A stretch of 64,000 bases of DNA from Vallicoccus soli (GTDB lineage: Bacteria > Actinomycetota > Actinomycetes > Motilibacterales > Motilibacteraceae): NCBI RefSeq assembly GCF_003594885.1, contig NZ_QZEZ01000011.1:27026-91025 (forward strand), given 5' to 3'. The notes under the pieces were generated by a model that was given only the letters and a program-made list of their open reading frames with translations, was not told the origin of the DNA and searched no databases. The stretch's first letter is position 1; each line of letters opens with the position of its first letter. Below, in pieces: positions 1 through 11,282 of this stretch. Position numbers and translations under genes: made by a program.

Positions 1-641
1 AGCAGACCGTGCAAGCGCTGTCCCAGCACGTCCTCGTGTGCATCGACGAGTTCGAGCTCGACGATCCCGGCGACACGACGCTCATGTCGCGGCTCATCGG
101 CGAGCTGTCCGACGCCGGCGTCACCCTCGCCGCGACGAGCAACACGCTGCCCGGCGCCCTGGGCGAGGGGCGGTTCGCGGCGCAGGACTTCCTGCGCGAG
201 ATCCAGAACCTCAGCGGCCGCTTCGACGTGGTGCGCGTCGAGGGGGAGGACTACCGCCACCGCGGCCTGCCGCCGGCCCCCCGCCCGTACGACGACGCGA
301 CGGTCACCGCCCGCGCCGACGCCGCCGGCCCCGGCGCCACCCTCGACGACTTCCCGGCGCTGGTGGAGCACCTGGCCCGGCTGCACCCGAGCCGCTACGG
401 CGCGCTCCTCGACGGCGTGAGCGCGGTCCACCTGCGGGGCGTCGGGACGGTGACCGACCAGAGCGTGGCCCTGCGCCTCGTGGTCCTGGCCGACCGGCTG
501 TACGACCGCGCGGTGCCGGTCGTCACGAGCGGCGTGCCCTTCGACGACCTCTTCACCGCGGAGATGCTCCGCGGCGGCTACCGCAAGAAGTACGTCCGCG
601 CGGTCAGCCGCCTCGGCGCGCTCGCCCGCGACGCCGGCTGA
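1..641 (+). CDS. zapE: Cell division protein ZapE / AFG1-like ATPase, C-terminal part (5' end outside window)
   Basis: The reading frame is already open at the window edge, so only about the last 210 residues are visible. They match the AFG1/ZapE P-loop ATPase family. The Walker B-like stretch CIDEFELDD is near the start, followed by sensor-like ATSNTLP and the family-typical segment around residues 60-70 (QNLSGRFDVV). The P-loop lies upstream of the window. The family acts at the cytoplasmic membrane or division septum in proteobacteria; the role in actinobacteria is inferred only. The gene converges on treZ with a 25-base gap. Family assignment is confident, function in this host less so. 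Confidence 0.85.
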   Translation, partial: QTVQALSQHVLVCIDEFELDDPGDTTLMSRLIGELSDAGVTLAATSNTLPGALGEGRFAAQDFLREIQNLSGRFDVVRVEGEDYRHRGLPPAPRPYDDATVTARADAAGPGATLDDFPALVEHLARLHPSRYGALLDGVSAVHLRGVGTVTDQSVALRLVVLADRLYDRAVPVVTSGVPFDDLFTAEMLRGGYRKKYVRAVSRLGALARDAG

Positions 642-666
642 CCGCCGGCGCCGCGGGCCGGCAGGC

Positions 667-2436
667 TCAGGCCGGCACCCACCGCGGCGGTGCCGCGCCG
701 AGCACGGCGACCGAGCGCGGCGCGAGCCGCACCGCGTGCGCCGACTCCCGCGCCACCGGGGCCGAGGCGAGCAGCACCGGCCCGGGCACCAGCCCCAGCG
801 GCACGTCCTGCTCGTCCTCGCCGAGGTTGACCGCGACCTGCGTGGCGCCCCGGCGCACGACGAGCCAGCGCGCCTCCTCGTCGAAGGCCACCGACGTCCT
901 GGTGAGGCGCGGGTCGGTGAGGTCCGGGGTGGCGCGGCGCAGCCGGATCAGCGCCCGGTGCCACTGCAGCACCTCGGCGTGCTCCCCGGTCCCGGCCTCG
1001 GACCAGTCGAGGCGGGAGCGCTCGACGGTGGCCGGGTCCTGCGGGTCGGGCACGTCCTCCTCGGCCCAGCCGTGGCTGGCGAACTCCCGGCGCCGCCCCT
1101 GGCGCACGGCCTCGGCGAGCTCGGGCTCCTGGTGGTCGGTGAAGTACTGCCAGGGCGTCGAGGCCGCCCACTCCTCGCCCATGAAGAGCATCGGGGTGAA
1201 CGGCGCGGTGAGCACGAGCGCGGCCCCGACCTTGAGCAGGTCCGTGCCGAGGGTCGCGCCGATGCGGTCGCCGACGGCGCGGTTGCCGATCTGGTCGTGG
1301 TCCTGCAGGTAGGTGACGAACCGCCAGGCCTGCGTCCGCGTGGTGTCGACCGGTCGCCCGTGCACCCGCCCGCGGAAGGTCGAGTAGGCGCCGTCGTGCC
1401 GGAACACCCGCTCGAGGCACTGCGCCAGCAGGGCGATCGAGCCGAAGTCGTCGTAGTAGCCCTGCCGCTCGCCGGTGAGCAGCGTGTGCAGGGCGTGGTG
1501 GTAGTCGTCGAGCCACTGCGCGTGCACCCCGAGCCCGCCCGCCTCCCGGGGCGTGACCATCGCCGCGTCGTTGAGGTCGGACTCGGCGACGAGGAACAGC
1601 GGGCGGTCCAGGGCGGCCGCGAGCGCGTCCACGTCCGAGGACAGCTCCTCGAGCACGTGCACCGCGCGCTCGTCGACCAGCGCGTGCACGGCGTCGAGGC
1701 GCAGCCCGTCGACGTGGTAGTCACGGAACCAGGAAAGCGCGTTCTCGACGATCCAGCGGCGCACCTCGTCCGAGCCCTCGTCGTCGAGGTTCACCGCCGA
1801 GCCCCACGGCGTGTGGTGCTTGTCGGTGAAGTACGGGCCGAAGCGCGGCAGGTAGTTGCCGCTCGGTCCGAGGTGGTTGTAGACCACGTCGAGCACGACG
1901 CCGAGCCCGCGCAGGTGGCACTCGTCGACGAACCGCTTGAAGGCGTCCGGGCCGCCGTACGGCTCGTGGACCGCCCAGAGGTGGACGCCGTCGTACCCCC
2001 AGCCGTGCCGGCCGGGGAAGGCCGCCACCGGCATGACCTCGACGGCGTCGACGCCGAGGTCGACGAGGTGGTCGAGCCGCTCCACCGCCGCGTCGAAGGT
2101 GCCCCCCGCGGTGAACGTCCCGACGTGCATCTCGTAGAGCACGGCGCCGGGCAGCGCGACGCCGCGCCAGCCGGTGCTGCGCCAGGCGTAGGCGGAGTGG
2201 TCGTACCAGCGCGACGGGCCGTGCACGCCCTCCGGCTGCCACCGCGAACGGGGGTCGGGCGTGGGGTCGGACCCGTCGACGACGTACGCGTAGTCGTCGC
2301 CGTGGCCCGCGTCGGGCACCTCGAGGCGCCACCACCCGCCCTCGGCGCGCTCCATGCCGCGGCGGGCGGGGGAGCGGGTCGGCAGGTCGATCTCGACGGT
2401 GGCGGCGCCGGGGGCCCAGACGGAGAAGGTGGTCAC
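667..2436 (-). CDS. treZ: Malto-oligosyltrehalose trehalohydrolase TreZ
   Basis: This GH13 enzyme releases free trehalose from maltooligosyl-trehalose, the last step of the TreX/GlgX-TreY-TreZ route in the cytoplasm. The 589-residue length is normal. An N-terminal carbohydrate-binding beta domain (about 1-90) precedes the barrel. The barrel has the usual GH13 signature regions: DVVYNH near 183, DGLRLDAVH with the nucleophile D248, VAESD with the acid E285, and QDHDQIGN with HD at 380-381. The start is GTG. It is the third gene of glgX-treY-treZ, 64 bases after treY. A small GC hairpin (2474-2490) lies in the gap and could tune treZ output, but that is speculative. Confidence 0.95.
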   Translation of the reverse strand: MTTFSVWAPGAATVEIDLPTRSPARRGMERAEGGWWRLEVPDAGHGDDYAYVVDGSDPTPDPRSRWQPEGVHGPSRWYDHSAYAWRSTGWRGVALPGAVLYEMHVGTFTAGGTFDAAVERLDHLVDLGVDAVEVMPVAAFPGRHGWGYDGVHLWAVHEPYGGPDAFKRFVDECHLRGLGVVLDVVYNHLGPSGNYLPRFGPYFTDKHHTPWGSAVNLDDEGSDEVRRWIVENALSWFRDYHVDGLRLDAVHALVDERAVHVLEELSSDVDALAAALDRPLFLVAESDLNDAAMVTPREAGGLGVHAQWLDDYHHALHTLLTGERQGYYDDFGSIALLAQCLERVFRHDGAYSTFRGRVHGRPVDTTRTQAWRFVTYLQDHDQIGNRAVGDRIGATLGTDLLKVGAALVLTAPFTPMLFMGEEWAASTPWQYFTDHQEPELAEAVRQGRRREFASHGWAEEDVPDPQDPATVERSRLDWSEAGTGEHAEVLQWHRALIRLRRATPDLTDPRLTRTSVAFDEEARWLVVRRGATQVAVNLGEDEQDVPLGLVPGPVLLASAPVARESAHAVRLAPRSVAVLGAAPPRWVPA

Positions 2437-2500
2437 GGGGCACTGCCTGCCCCGCGACCACCTCGTCCATGCGCGGCGCCCCGGGCGCCGGGCGACCGCG

Positions 2501-4913
2501 TCAGGAGCGCACGAGCAGCGCCACCGGCAGGGTCGCGAGGAGGCGTGCGAGCGGCACCTCGCCGCCCTCGTACGCCACGCCCCCGTCCGCGCCGCCGAGC
2601 ACGTCGGTCCACGTGCCGGGCGGCAGCGACACCGTGGCCCCGCCCCAGCCGCCCTCCCGCTCGACGGCCGCGGGCAGACGGGTCGCCACCGCGACGACCG
2701 AGCCGCTGCGGGCGAAGGCGACCGCGTGCGACGACGACGTGGCGACCGGCTCGTAGGTCGAGCCGGCCCCGAACCACGCGGGGTGCTCCCGCCGCAGGCG
2801 CAGCGCGCGCGACACCACGAGGAGCTTCTCCATGTCGAGCCCCTCGGGCGCCTCGCCGGCGTCGAGCCTGGCGAGCAGCCCGCGCCGGAGCGCGTAGTCC
2901 ACCGGGCGCCGGTTGTCCGGGTCGACGAGCGACAGGTCGACGAGCTCGGTGCCCTGGTAGACGTCCGGCGCGCCGGGCATCGCGAGCTGCACGAGCTTCT
3001 GCCCGAGCACGACCGCGCGCACGTGCGGCTCCACCTCGGCGACGAACGCCTCCACCGACGCCCGCACCTCCGGCGAGGCGAGCACCGCCTCGGCGAACCC
3101 CTTCACGGCGGCGTCGTACGCCGCGTCGGGCGTGGTCCAGGTGGTGTGGCGCTTGGCCTCGCGGGTGGCCTTCTCGAGGTACGCCGTGAGCCGGTCCGCC
3201 GCGATCGGCCAGGCGCCCACGAGCGTCTGCCAGAGCAGGTACTCGGTGTTGGCGTCGAGCTCCGCCGGGCGCACCGCGGCCGTGAGCGCCCGCCAGGCCG
3301 TCACCGCCTCGCCCCAGCGCTGCGGCACCTGCGAGAGCACGGCGAGGCGCGCGCGCACGTCCTCCGAGCGCTTGGTGTCGTGGGTGGAGAGCGTCGTCAT
3401 CGCCTCGGGCCAGCGGGCGTGCGACGCCGCGGTCCAGGCGTGGAACTGCTCGACGGGCACCCCGAAGTGCGCCGGGTCGCCGCCGACCTCGTTGAGCCCG
3501 GCCAGGCGGAACCAGCGGTAGAAGGCGGTGTCCTCGACGCCCTTGGCCATGACCGGGCCGCAGGTCTGCTGGAAGCGCACGACGATCTCGTCGCGCCGCC
3601 GCTCGCGCCGGCCGTCGCCGACCGGGCGCCCCAGCACCAGGTCGCGGACCAGGGCGAGGGTGGCGTGGCGCTCCTCGGGGAGCCGGGTGCGCGCCACCTC
3701 CGCGGCGTCCTCGACGAGGCGGACCGACTCCGGCGGCGCCTCCTCGCCCGGGGTGACGTACGCCCGGTAGACCGGGAACGCGACGAGCAGCTCGACGAGC
3801 GCCTCGCGCAGCCCCCGCCGGGTGTGGTCGCGGACCTCGATGTCGTCGTGGCACACCTGCGCGGCGAGCTCGACGAGCCGGGCCACCTCGGCGTACAGGC
3901 CGTGCTCGACGACGTCGCGCTTGGACTGCTCGACCACGACGCCGAAGTCCGCCGGCTCGCCCGTGAGCTGGGTGTAGAGCGCGGTCAGCGGCGCCTCGCC
4001 GTCGGGGTCGACGAACAGCCCGCAGACGCGCAGCATCGCGTCGTACCCGGTGGTGCCGGCGCACGCCCAGTCCTGCGGGAGCTGCTCGTCGCCCTCGAGG
4101 ATCTTCTCCACGACCACCCAGGTGCCGTCGGTGGCCTCGGCGAGCATCCGCAGGTAGCCGCCCGGGTCGGCCATGCCGTCCGGGTGGTCGATCCGCAGCC
4201 CGTCGAGCTGCCCCTCGCGCACGAGGCGGGCGAGCAGGGCGTGCGTCTCGCGGAAGACCTCCGGGTCCTCCATCCGCACCCCGGCGAGGGTGTCGACGTC
4301 GAAGAACCGCCGGTAGTTCAGCTCCTCGTCGGCGACCCGCCAGAACGCCAGCCGGTAGTACTGGCGCTCGAGCAGCGCGGGCAGCGGCAGGTGCTCGGTG
4401 CCCGGGCGCACCGGGTAGACGTGGTCGTAGTAGCGCACGAGCGGCTCGTCGCCGCTCGTGTCGAGCTGGATCTCCCCGTCGGCGAGGCACTCGCCGATGC
4501 GCTTGCCGAGCACCGGCATGAGGATGTCGCCGCCCTGGGCGGCCCAGTCCACGTCGAACCAGCGCGCGTACGGCGACTCCGGCCCCTCGCGCAGCACCGA
4601 CCAGAGCGGCGCGTTGAGCGACACCGGCGTCGGCACCGCGACGTGGTTGGGCACCACGTCGGCGACGGCGCCGAGCCCCACCTCCTCGAGCCGGGACCGC
4701 AGCCGCTCGAAGGCCGCCATGCCCCCCAGGTCGTCGCTGAGCCGGCCGTGGTCGACCACGTCGTAGCCGTGGGTCGAGCCCGGCGTCGCCTGCAGCACGG
4801 GGGAGAGGTACGCGTGGCTCGCGCCCAGGTCGCGCAGGTAGTCCGCCTGCCCGGCCAGGTCGTCGAACCCGAACTCCTCGCGCAGCTGCAGCCGGTACGT
4901 CCCGCGGGGCGCC

Positions 4914-4924
<11 letters not shown>
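2501..4924 (-). CDS. treY: Malto-oligosyltrehalose synthase TreY
   Basis: This GH13 enzyme isomerises the reducing-end alpha-1,4 bond of maltodextrins to the alpha,alpha-1,1 bond of maltooligosyl-trehalose. At 807 residues it is of family length. The N-terminus carries the TreY signature TYRLQLREEFGF. Catalytic segments seen are DVVPNH (about 108), DGLRIDHPDG (about 240), VVEKIL and STHDTKRSED. The gene starts with GTG at 4924, inside the last codons of glgX (11-base overlap), so the two are probably translationally coupled. treZ follows directly. The identification is secure from motifs and gene order. Confidence 0.96.
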
Positions 4925-7025
<2,101 letters not shown>

Positions 7026-7108
7026 GCGCGGTGCGTCTCCTCGCGGTCGGGGGTCGGGCGGTGGTGCAGGGCGATCATCGTCCCAGCCGCCGGGTGGCGA
7101 CCTCCTGC

Positions 7109-8332
7109 CTACCCTGCGTCCGGCCCTCTCGATCCTCCCGGTGCCAGCCCCTCGGCCAGGCCCACGACGTCGCCGACCACGACCACCGCCGGGTTGCGCA
7201 CGCCGCGCTCGGCGGCGACCGCACCGACGGTGGCCAGGGTCGCCGTCGTCGTGCGCTGGGCGGGGGAGAAGCCCGACTCGACGACCGCGACCGGGGTGCG
7301 GGGGTCGCGCCCGTGCTCGACGAGCCGCCGGGCGGAGCGCGCGAGGTGCGTGACCCCCATGAGCAGGACCAGCGTGCCCTCGAGGCGGCCGAGGGAGGCC
7401 CAGTCGAGGTCGTCGTGCCCGGTGGCCACGGTCACCTGCCGCGCGAGCCCGCGGTGGGTGACCGGGATGCCGGCCGCCGCGGGGACGGCGACCGCGCTCG
7501 TGACGCCGGGCACGACCTCCACGTCCACCCCCGCGGCGATGCACGCCAGCGCCTCCTCGCCGCCGCGGCCGAGCACGAAGGGGTCGCCGCCCTTGAGGCG
7601 CACGACCCGCCGCCCGGCCAGGGCGTGCTCGACGAGGACCTCGTTGATGCGGTCCTGCGGCACGGGGTGGTGGTCGGGCACCTTGCCGACGTCCACGACG
7701 AGGACGTCCTCGTCGAGCTCGTCGAGCAGCGCGCGGGGGGCGAGCCGGTCCACGACCACGACGTCCGCCTCGGCGAGCAGGCGCCGTCCGCGCGTCGTGA
7801 TGAGGCCGGGGTCGCCCGGGCCGCCGCCCACGAGGGCCACCCGGCCGCGGGCCGCCGGCCGGTGCCGGCGCAGCGGGAGCGCCCCGGTGTCCAGGCCCGT
7901 GGCGACGGCGTCGCGCAGGCGCCGGGCCCGCCGCGGGTCGCCGCCCGCGGTGACCGCGACCTGCACGTCACCCGCACGGGCCACGGCGGGGGTCCAGGCG
8001 GCGCTCACGGCCGCGTCGTCGGCCCGTACGCACCACACCCGCCGCCGCTCCGCCTCGTCGGCCACCGCGGCGTCGACCGGCGGGTCGCCGGTCGCGGTCT
8101 GCACCAGCCAGGCGCCGTCGACGTCGCCCTCGGCGTACGGGCGGGGCTCCCACGCGACGTCGCCGGCGTCGGCGAGCGCGGCGAGGCCCCCGCACAGCTC
8201 CGGGGCGACCACCCGCACGTCGGCCCCGGCCTCGAGCAGCCCGCGCGCGCGGCGCAGGGCCACCGGCCCGCCGCCGACGACGAGCGCGGGGCGCCCGCGC
8301 AGGTCGACGGCCAGGTGGTAGCGCTCGCTCAC
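7109..8332 (-). CDS. cysG: Siroheme synthase CysG-type fusion (precorrin-2 dehydrogenase + uroporphyrinogen-III C-methyltransferase)
   Basis: Fusion protein of 407 residues. Residues about 1-150 form an NAD-binding CysG-B/Met8-like domain (VVGGGPVALRRA at 18-29) for precorrin-2 oxidation. Residues about 165-400 are a SAM-dependent SUMT domain with VGGGPGDPGLIT, DRLAPR, RLKGGDPFVLGRG and VVPGVTSA. Together these make siroheme, the cofactor of the sulfite reductase encoded upstream in the same operon. The gene lies 67 bases after cysH on the same strand, so co-transcription is likely. The usual middle ferrochelatase part of enteric CysG looks short here, so iron insertion may need another protein. 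Confidence in the two domains is high. Confidence 0.93.
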   Translation of the reverse strand: MSERYHLAVDLRGRPALVVGGGPVALRRARGLLEAGADVRVVAPELCGGLAALADAGDVAWEPRPYAEGDVDGAWLVQTATGDPPVDAAVADEAERRRVWCVRADDAAVSAAWTPAVARAGDVQVAVTAGGDPRRARRLRDAVATGLDTGALPLRRHRPAARGRVALVGGGPGDPGLITTRGRRLLAEADVVVVDRLAPRALLDELDEDVLVVDVGKVPDHHPVPQDRINEVLVEHALAGRRVVRLKGGDPFVLGRGGEEALACIAAGVDVEVVPGVTSAVAVPAAAGIPVTHRGLARQVTVATGHDDLDWASLGRLEGTLVLLMGVTHLARSARRLVEHGRDPRTPVAVVESGFSPAQRTTTATLATVGAVAAERGVRNPAVVVVGDVVGLAEGLAPGGSRGPDAG

Positions 8333-8399
8333 CCGCCCAGTGTCCCGCAGCGCGCCGCGGCGCCCGGTCGCGAGCGCCGGGGCCGGTCCGGCGGGGGCG

Positions 8400-9167
8400 T
8401 CAGGCGTGGATGCCGCACTCGGTCTTGCTGCGCCCGGCCCAGCGCCCGGCGCGCGGGTCCTCGCCGGGGGCGACGGCGCGGGTGCAGGTCTCGCAGCCGA
8501 TCGAGGGGTAGCCCATCTGCGTCAGCGGGTTGACGAGCAGGTCGAACCAGTCGATGTAGCGGTCGACGTCGAACTGCGTCCACGCGACCAGCGGGTTGAC
8601 CTTGATCTTGCCGCGCCGCTCGTCCCACTCGACGAGGCGCGCGTCGCGGCGGGTCGCCGACTCCTCGCGCCGCACGCCGGTGACCCAGACGTCGTAGTCC
8701 TGCATGGCGCGCTCGAGGGGGCCGACCTTGCGCATCGCGCAGCACAGGTCGGGGTCGGTGCGCCACAGCTCGCCGTAGCGCGCCTCGTGGGCGGCCCGGG
8801 TGAGCTCGGGCCGGACGGTGACGACGTTGACCGGCAGCGTCGCCTCGACGGCGTCGCGGGTGCCGAGGGTCTCGGCGAAGTGGTAGCCCGGGTCGACGAA
8901 GAGCACGTCCACGCCGGGCTTGACCCGCGACACGAGGTGCGGGAGCACGGCGTCGGTCATCGACGAGGTGACCGCGACGCGGCGCCCGAAGGTGCGCGCG
9001 ACCCAGTCCAGGACGAGCAGCGGGTCGCGGCCCTCGAACTCCACGGCCGCGCGCTGGGCCAGGCGGCGCAGCTCCTCGCGGTCGCGCCGGCGCACGGGCA
9101 GGCCGAGGTCGACGGTCGCGGTCGGAGCGGCCCCCGTCGCGGGGCCCGCCTCGATCGTGCAGGTCAT
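8400..9167 (-). CDS. cysH: Adenylyl-sulfate (APS/PAPS) reductase, thioredoxin-dependent, [4Fe-4S] type
   Basis: Reduces activated sulfate to sulfite in assimilatory sulfate reduction. The 255-residue protein has the ATP-pyrophosphatase-like fold of CysH. It also has the cysteine pairs typical of iron-sulfur APS reductases, C142-C143 (DLCCAMRK) and C225/C228 (GCETC). The catalytic cysteine C251 is in the C-terminal ECGIH motif. The start ATG overlaps the stop of the upstream CysX-like gene (ATGA). The sulfate-activating genes cysD and cysN usually nearby in actinobacteria are not in this window. The Fe-S cysteines argue for APS rather than PAPS as the substrate. Confidence 0.95.
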   Translation of the reverse strand: MTCTIEAGPATGAAPTATVDLGLPVRRRDREELRRLAQRAAVEFEGRDPLLVLDWVARTFGRRVAVTSSMTDAVLPHLVSRVKPGVDVLFVDPGYHFAETLGTRDAVEATLPVNVVTVRPELTRAAHEARYGELWRTDPDLCCAMRKVGPLERAMQDYDVWVTGVRREESATRRDARLVEWDERRGKIKVNPLVAWTQFDVDRYIDWFDLLVNPLTQMGYPSIGCETCTRAVAPGEDPRAGRWAGRSKTECGIHA

Positions 9168-9334
9168 GCCGACACCTCGATCCCGACGAGCTTGAGCGTG
9201 AACACGCGGCGGCAGCTCCCGCAGCCCCAGGCGCCGTGCGACGCCTCGTGCGGGCGCAGGTCCTCCTCGCCGCAGAAGGGGCAGTAGAAGGGCACCGCGC
9301 GGGCGGTGCCGTCGCCTCCCGAGGACCCGGTCAC
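9164..9334 (-). CDS. CysX-like small double-CxxC protein in sulfite reductase operon
   Basis: A 56-residue gene starts at GTG seven bases after the sir stop and ends in an ATGA overlap with cysH. Translation gives a protein with CPFCGEEDLRPHE and CGSCRRVF, meaning two CxxC pairs plus histidines. This suggests a zinc ribbon or a rubredoxin/ferredoxin-like metal site. Small genes at this exact position (between sir and cysH) occur in Streptomyces, and cysX of Corynebacterium glutamicum was proposed as an electron carrier for sulfite reductase. The coupling on both sides and the clear codon-position GC bias support a real gene. Its function is inferred from position only. Confidence 0.8.
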   Translation of the reverse strand: MTGSSGGDGTARAVPFYCPFCGEEDLRPHEASHGAWGCGSCRRVFTLKLVGIEVSA

Positions 9335-9340
9335 GTCACA

Positions 9341-11014
9341 TCACCTCAGGTCCTCATCGGCAGCCCGGCCCACCCACTGAGCGAACCGCTCGCCCTCGGT
9401 GCGCTGTTCCGCGAAGTGGCGCACGACACGCTCGACGTAGTCGGGCAGCTCGTCCGCCGCGATCTTGTGTCCGCGCAGCTTCTTGCCGAAACCGGCGTCG
9501 AGGCCGAGGCCGCCGCCCAGGTGCACCTGGAAGCCCTCCACCTGCGCGCCGCCCGGGCCGGGCACGAGCATGCCCTTGAGGCCGATGTCGGCGGTCTGGA
9601 TGCGGGCGCAGGAGTTGGGGCAGCCGTTGACGTTGACCGTCAGCGGCACGTCGAAGCCGTCGAGGCGCTTCTCGAGCTCGTCGACGGCCCACGCCGCGCG
9701 CGCCTTGGTCTCGACGATCGCGAGCTTGCAGAACTCGATCCCGGTGCAGGCCATCGTGCCGCGGCGGAAGCGGCTGGGACGGGCCTGCAGGCCGAGCGCG
9801 TCGAGCGCCTCGACGAGGGACTCCACCCGGTCCTCGGGGACGTCGAGGACGAGCAGCTTCTGCTGCACCGTCGTGCGCACCCGGTCCGAGCCGTGCGCCT
9901 CCACGACGTCGGCGAGGCGGGCCAGCACCTCGCCGCTGACCCGGCCCACCGTGGGGGCCACGCCGACGTACGAGCGGCCGTCGCGCTGGCGGTGCACGCC
10001 CATGTGGTCGACCGGGTCGAGCGCGGGCGGCGCGGGGCCGTCGGTCAGCGCGCGGCCGAGGTACTCCTGCTCGAGGACCTCGCGGAAGCGCTCGGCGCCC
10101 CAGTCGCTCACGAGGAACTTCAGCCGGGCGCGGTTGCGCAGCCGGCGGTAGCCGTAGTCGCGGAAGATGCCGACGACCCCGGCCCAGACCTCGGGCACGT
10201 CCTCGATCGGCACCCAGGCGCCGAGGCGCTGGGCGAGCATGGGGTTGGTGGAGAGCCCGCCGCCGACCCAGACGTCGAAGCCCGGGCCGTGCTCGGGGTG
10301 GACCACGCCGACGAACGACACGTCGTTGATCTCGTGGGCGACGTCCTGCAGGCCCGAGATCGCGGTCTTGAACTTGCGGGGCAGGTTCGAGAAGGCGGGG
10401 TCGCCGATGTAGCGCTCGGTGATGGCGTCGACGGCCGGGGTGCCGTCGAGCACCTCCTCCTCGCTGATCCCCGCCACGGGCGAGCCGAGCACGACGCGCG
10501 GGGTGTCGCCGCACGCCTCGGTGGTCGAGAGCCCCACCGCCTCCAGCGTCGCCCAGATCGCCGGGACGTCCTCGATCCGGATCCAGTGCAGCTGCACGTT
10601 CTGCCGGTCGGTGATGTCGGCGGTGCCGCGGGCGTACCTCGTGGACACCTCGGCGACGGCCCGCAGCTGCGCGACGGTGAGCTGCCCGCCGTCGATGCGC
10701 ACCCGGAGCATGAAGTACTCGTCGTCGAGCTCGTGCGGCTCGAGGACGGCGGTCTTGCCGCCGTCGATGCCGGGCCGCCGCTGGGTGTAGAGCCCCCACC
10801 AGCGCATGCGCCCGCGCAGGTCGGCCGGGTCGATGCTGTCGAAGCCGCGGTGGGCGTACACGCCCTCGATGCGCGCCCGGACGTTGAGCCCGTCGTCGTC
10901 CTTCTTGAACTGCTCGTTGGCGTTGAGCGGCTCGCGGTGGCCGAGGGCCCACTGGCCGTTGCCCTTGCCGCCGGTCGGGCGGGAGGGTCGGGTGCGCTGC
11001 TCGACAGGCGCCAC
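9341..11014 (-). CDS. sir: Sulfite reductase, siroheme/[4Fe-4S], ferredoxin-type (Sir/NirA family)
   Basis: Six-electron reduction of sulfite to sulfide in the cytoplasm. I start at GTG 11014, because GAGGAAGGA sits six bases upstream and the next upstream GTG has no such site. This gives 557 residues. Two ferrodoxin-like and two siroheme domains alternate. The cluster ligands are C423 and C429 (ACTGIEFCK) and C465 and C469 (NGCPNSCAR). The pattern fits sulfite and nitrite reductases alike. The cysH, cysG and cys-leader context argues for sulfite. Electrons probably come from ferredoxin, or possibly through the CysX-like protein encoded next. The operon runs sir-cysX-cysH-cysG. Confidence 0.94.
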   Translation of the reverse strand: MAPVEQRTRPSRPTGGKGNGQWALGHREPLNANEQFKKDDDGLNVRARIEGVYAHRGFDSIDPADLRGRMRWWGLYTQRRPGIDGGKTAVLEPHELDDEYFMLRVRIDGGQLTVAQLRAVAEVSTRYARGTADITDRQNVQLHWIRIEDVPAIWATLEAVGLSTTEACGDTPRVVLGSPVAGISEEEVLDGTPAVDAITERYIGDPAFSNLPRKFKTAISGLQDVAHEINDVSFVGVVHPEHGPGFDVWVGGGLSTNPMLAQRLGAWVPIEDVPEVWAGVVGIFRDYGYRRLRNRARLKFLVSDWGAERFREVLEQEYLGRALTDGPAPPALDPVDHMGVHRQRDGRSYVGVAPTVGRVSGEVLARLADVVEAHGSDRVRTTVQQKLLVLDVPEDRVESLVEALDALGLQARPSRFRRGTMACTGIEFCKLAIVETKARAAWAVDELEKRLDGFDVPLTVNVNGCPNSCARIQTADIGLKGMLVPGPGGAQVEGFQVHLGGGLGLDAGFGKKLRGHKIAADELPDYVERVVRHFAEQRTEGERFAQWVGRAADEDLR

Positions 11015-11068
11015 GTGGCGTCCTTCCTCACGGGGGCGCGCCACGGTCCGGGGGTGCCCGGGGGACGT

Positions 11069-11093
11069 GGACGCGCAGGGGGGTCTGCGGTCC
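11069..11093 (-). promoter_or_regulatory. Possible attenuator stem-loop between cys leader peptide and sir
   Basis: On the minus strand the sequence can fold GGACCGCAG against CTGCGCGTCC, a nine-pair stem with one bulge and a C-rich loop. It lies between the leader-peptide stop (11112) and the sir ribosome binding site. A hairpin here is what ribosome-stalling control of sir would need. No U-run follows, so it would act by Rho or by RBS masking. The folding is judged by eye. Confidence 0.4.
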
Positions 11094-11111
11094 GGGTGCG
11101 CGACGCTGCGC

Positions 11112-11204
11112 TCAGGCAGCCGGACAGACCGCGCTCGACACGTGGCAGTTGTCCACGTGGAGCCGCGCGACGAGGATGGTCGCGGCGCCGGTCATGCGGA
11201 CCAT
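11112..11204 (-). CDS. Cysteine-containing leader peptide upstream of sulfite reductase operon
   Basis: A 30-residue open frame (or 27 from the second ATG at 11195) ends 98 bases before sir. Its C-terminal half reads RLHVDNCHVSSAVC. This closely matches the small actinobacterial leader peptides, typified by RLHVDLCRV plus a late cysteine, that precede cysteine and sulfur genes in Streptomyces and relatives. Cysteine-rich upstream frames in mycobacteria act by ribosome stalling when cysteine is short. Here only two Cys codons, both TGC/TGT type, are present near the end. The peptide is therefore probably a cis-acting sensor of cysteine supply for sir-cysX-cysH-cysG. The match is from memory of the motif. 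Confidence 0.75.
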   Translation of the reverse strand: MVRMTGAATILVARLHVDNCHVSSAVCPAA

Positions 11205-11270
11205 GATGACCGTGGCGGGCGCCACCGGCAAACACGGTCCAGGATCCGGGACGGGGCGAGGGGCTCCCGT

Positions 11271-11276
11271 TACCGT
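11271..11276 (+). promoter_or_regulatory. Leaderless -10 element (TACCGT) for YihY gene
   Basis: TACCGT is followed by six bases and then the GTG start, the layout of a leaderless actinobacterial transcript. No ribosome binding site is present. Confidence 0.55.
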
Positions 11277-11282
11277 GGGTGC

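Noticed and set aside
2474..2490. Seven-bp hairpin between treY and treZ as a terminator
   Set aside because: Short stem with three-base loop, no T-run, and the operon clearly continues; it is mentioned only as a possible modulator.
7026..7544. N-terminal extension of glgX
   Set aside because: The open frame extends upstream into the cysG region but is Arg/Gly-rich. The family start METWPGSAYP with a normal N-terminus is at 7025.
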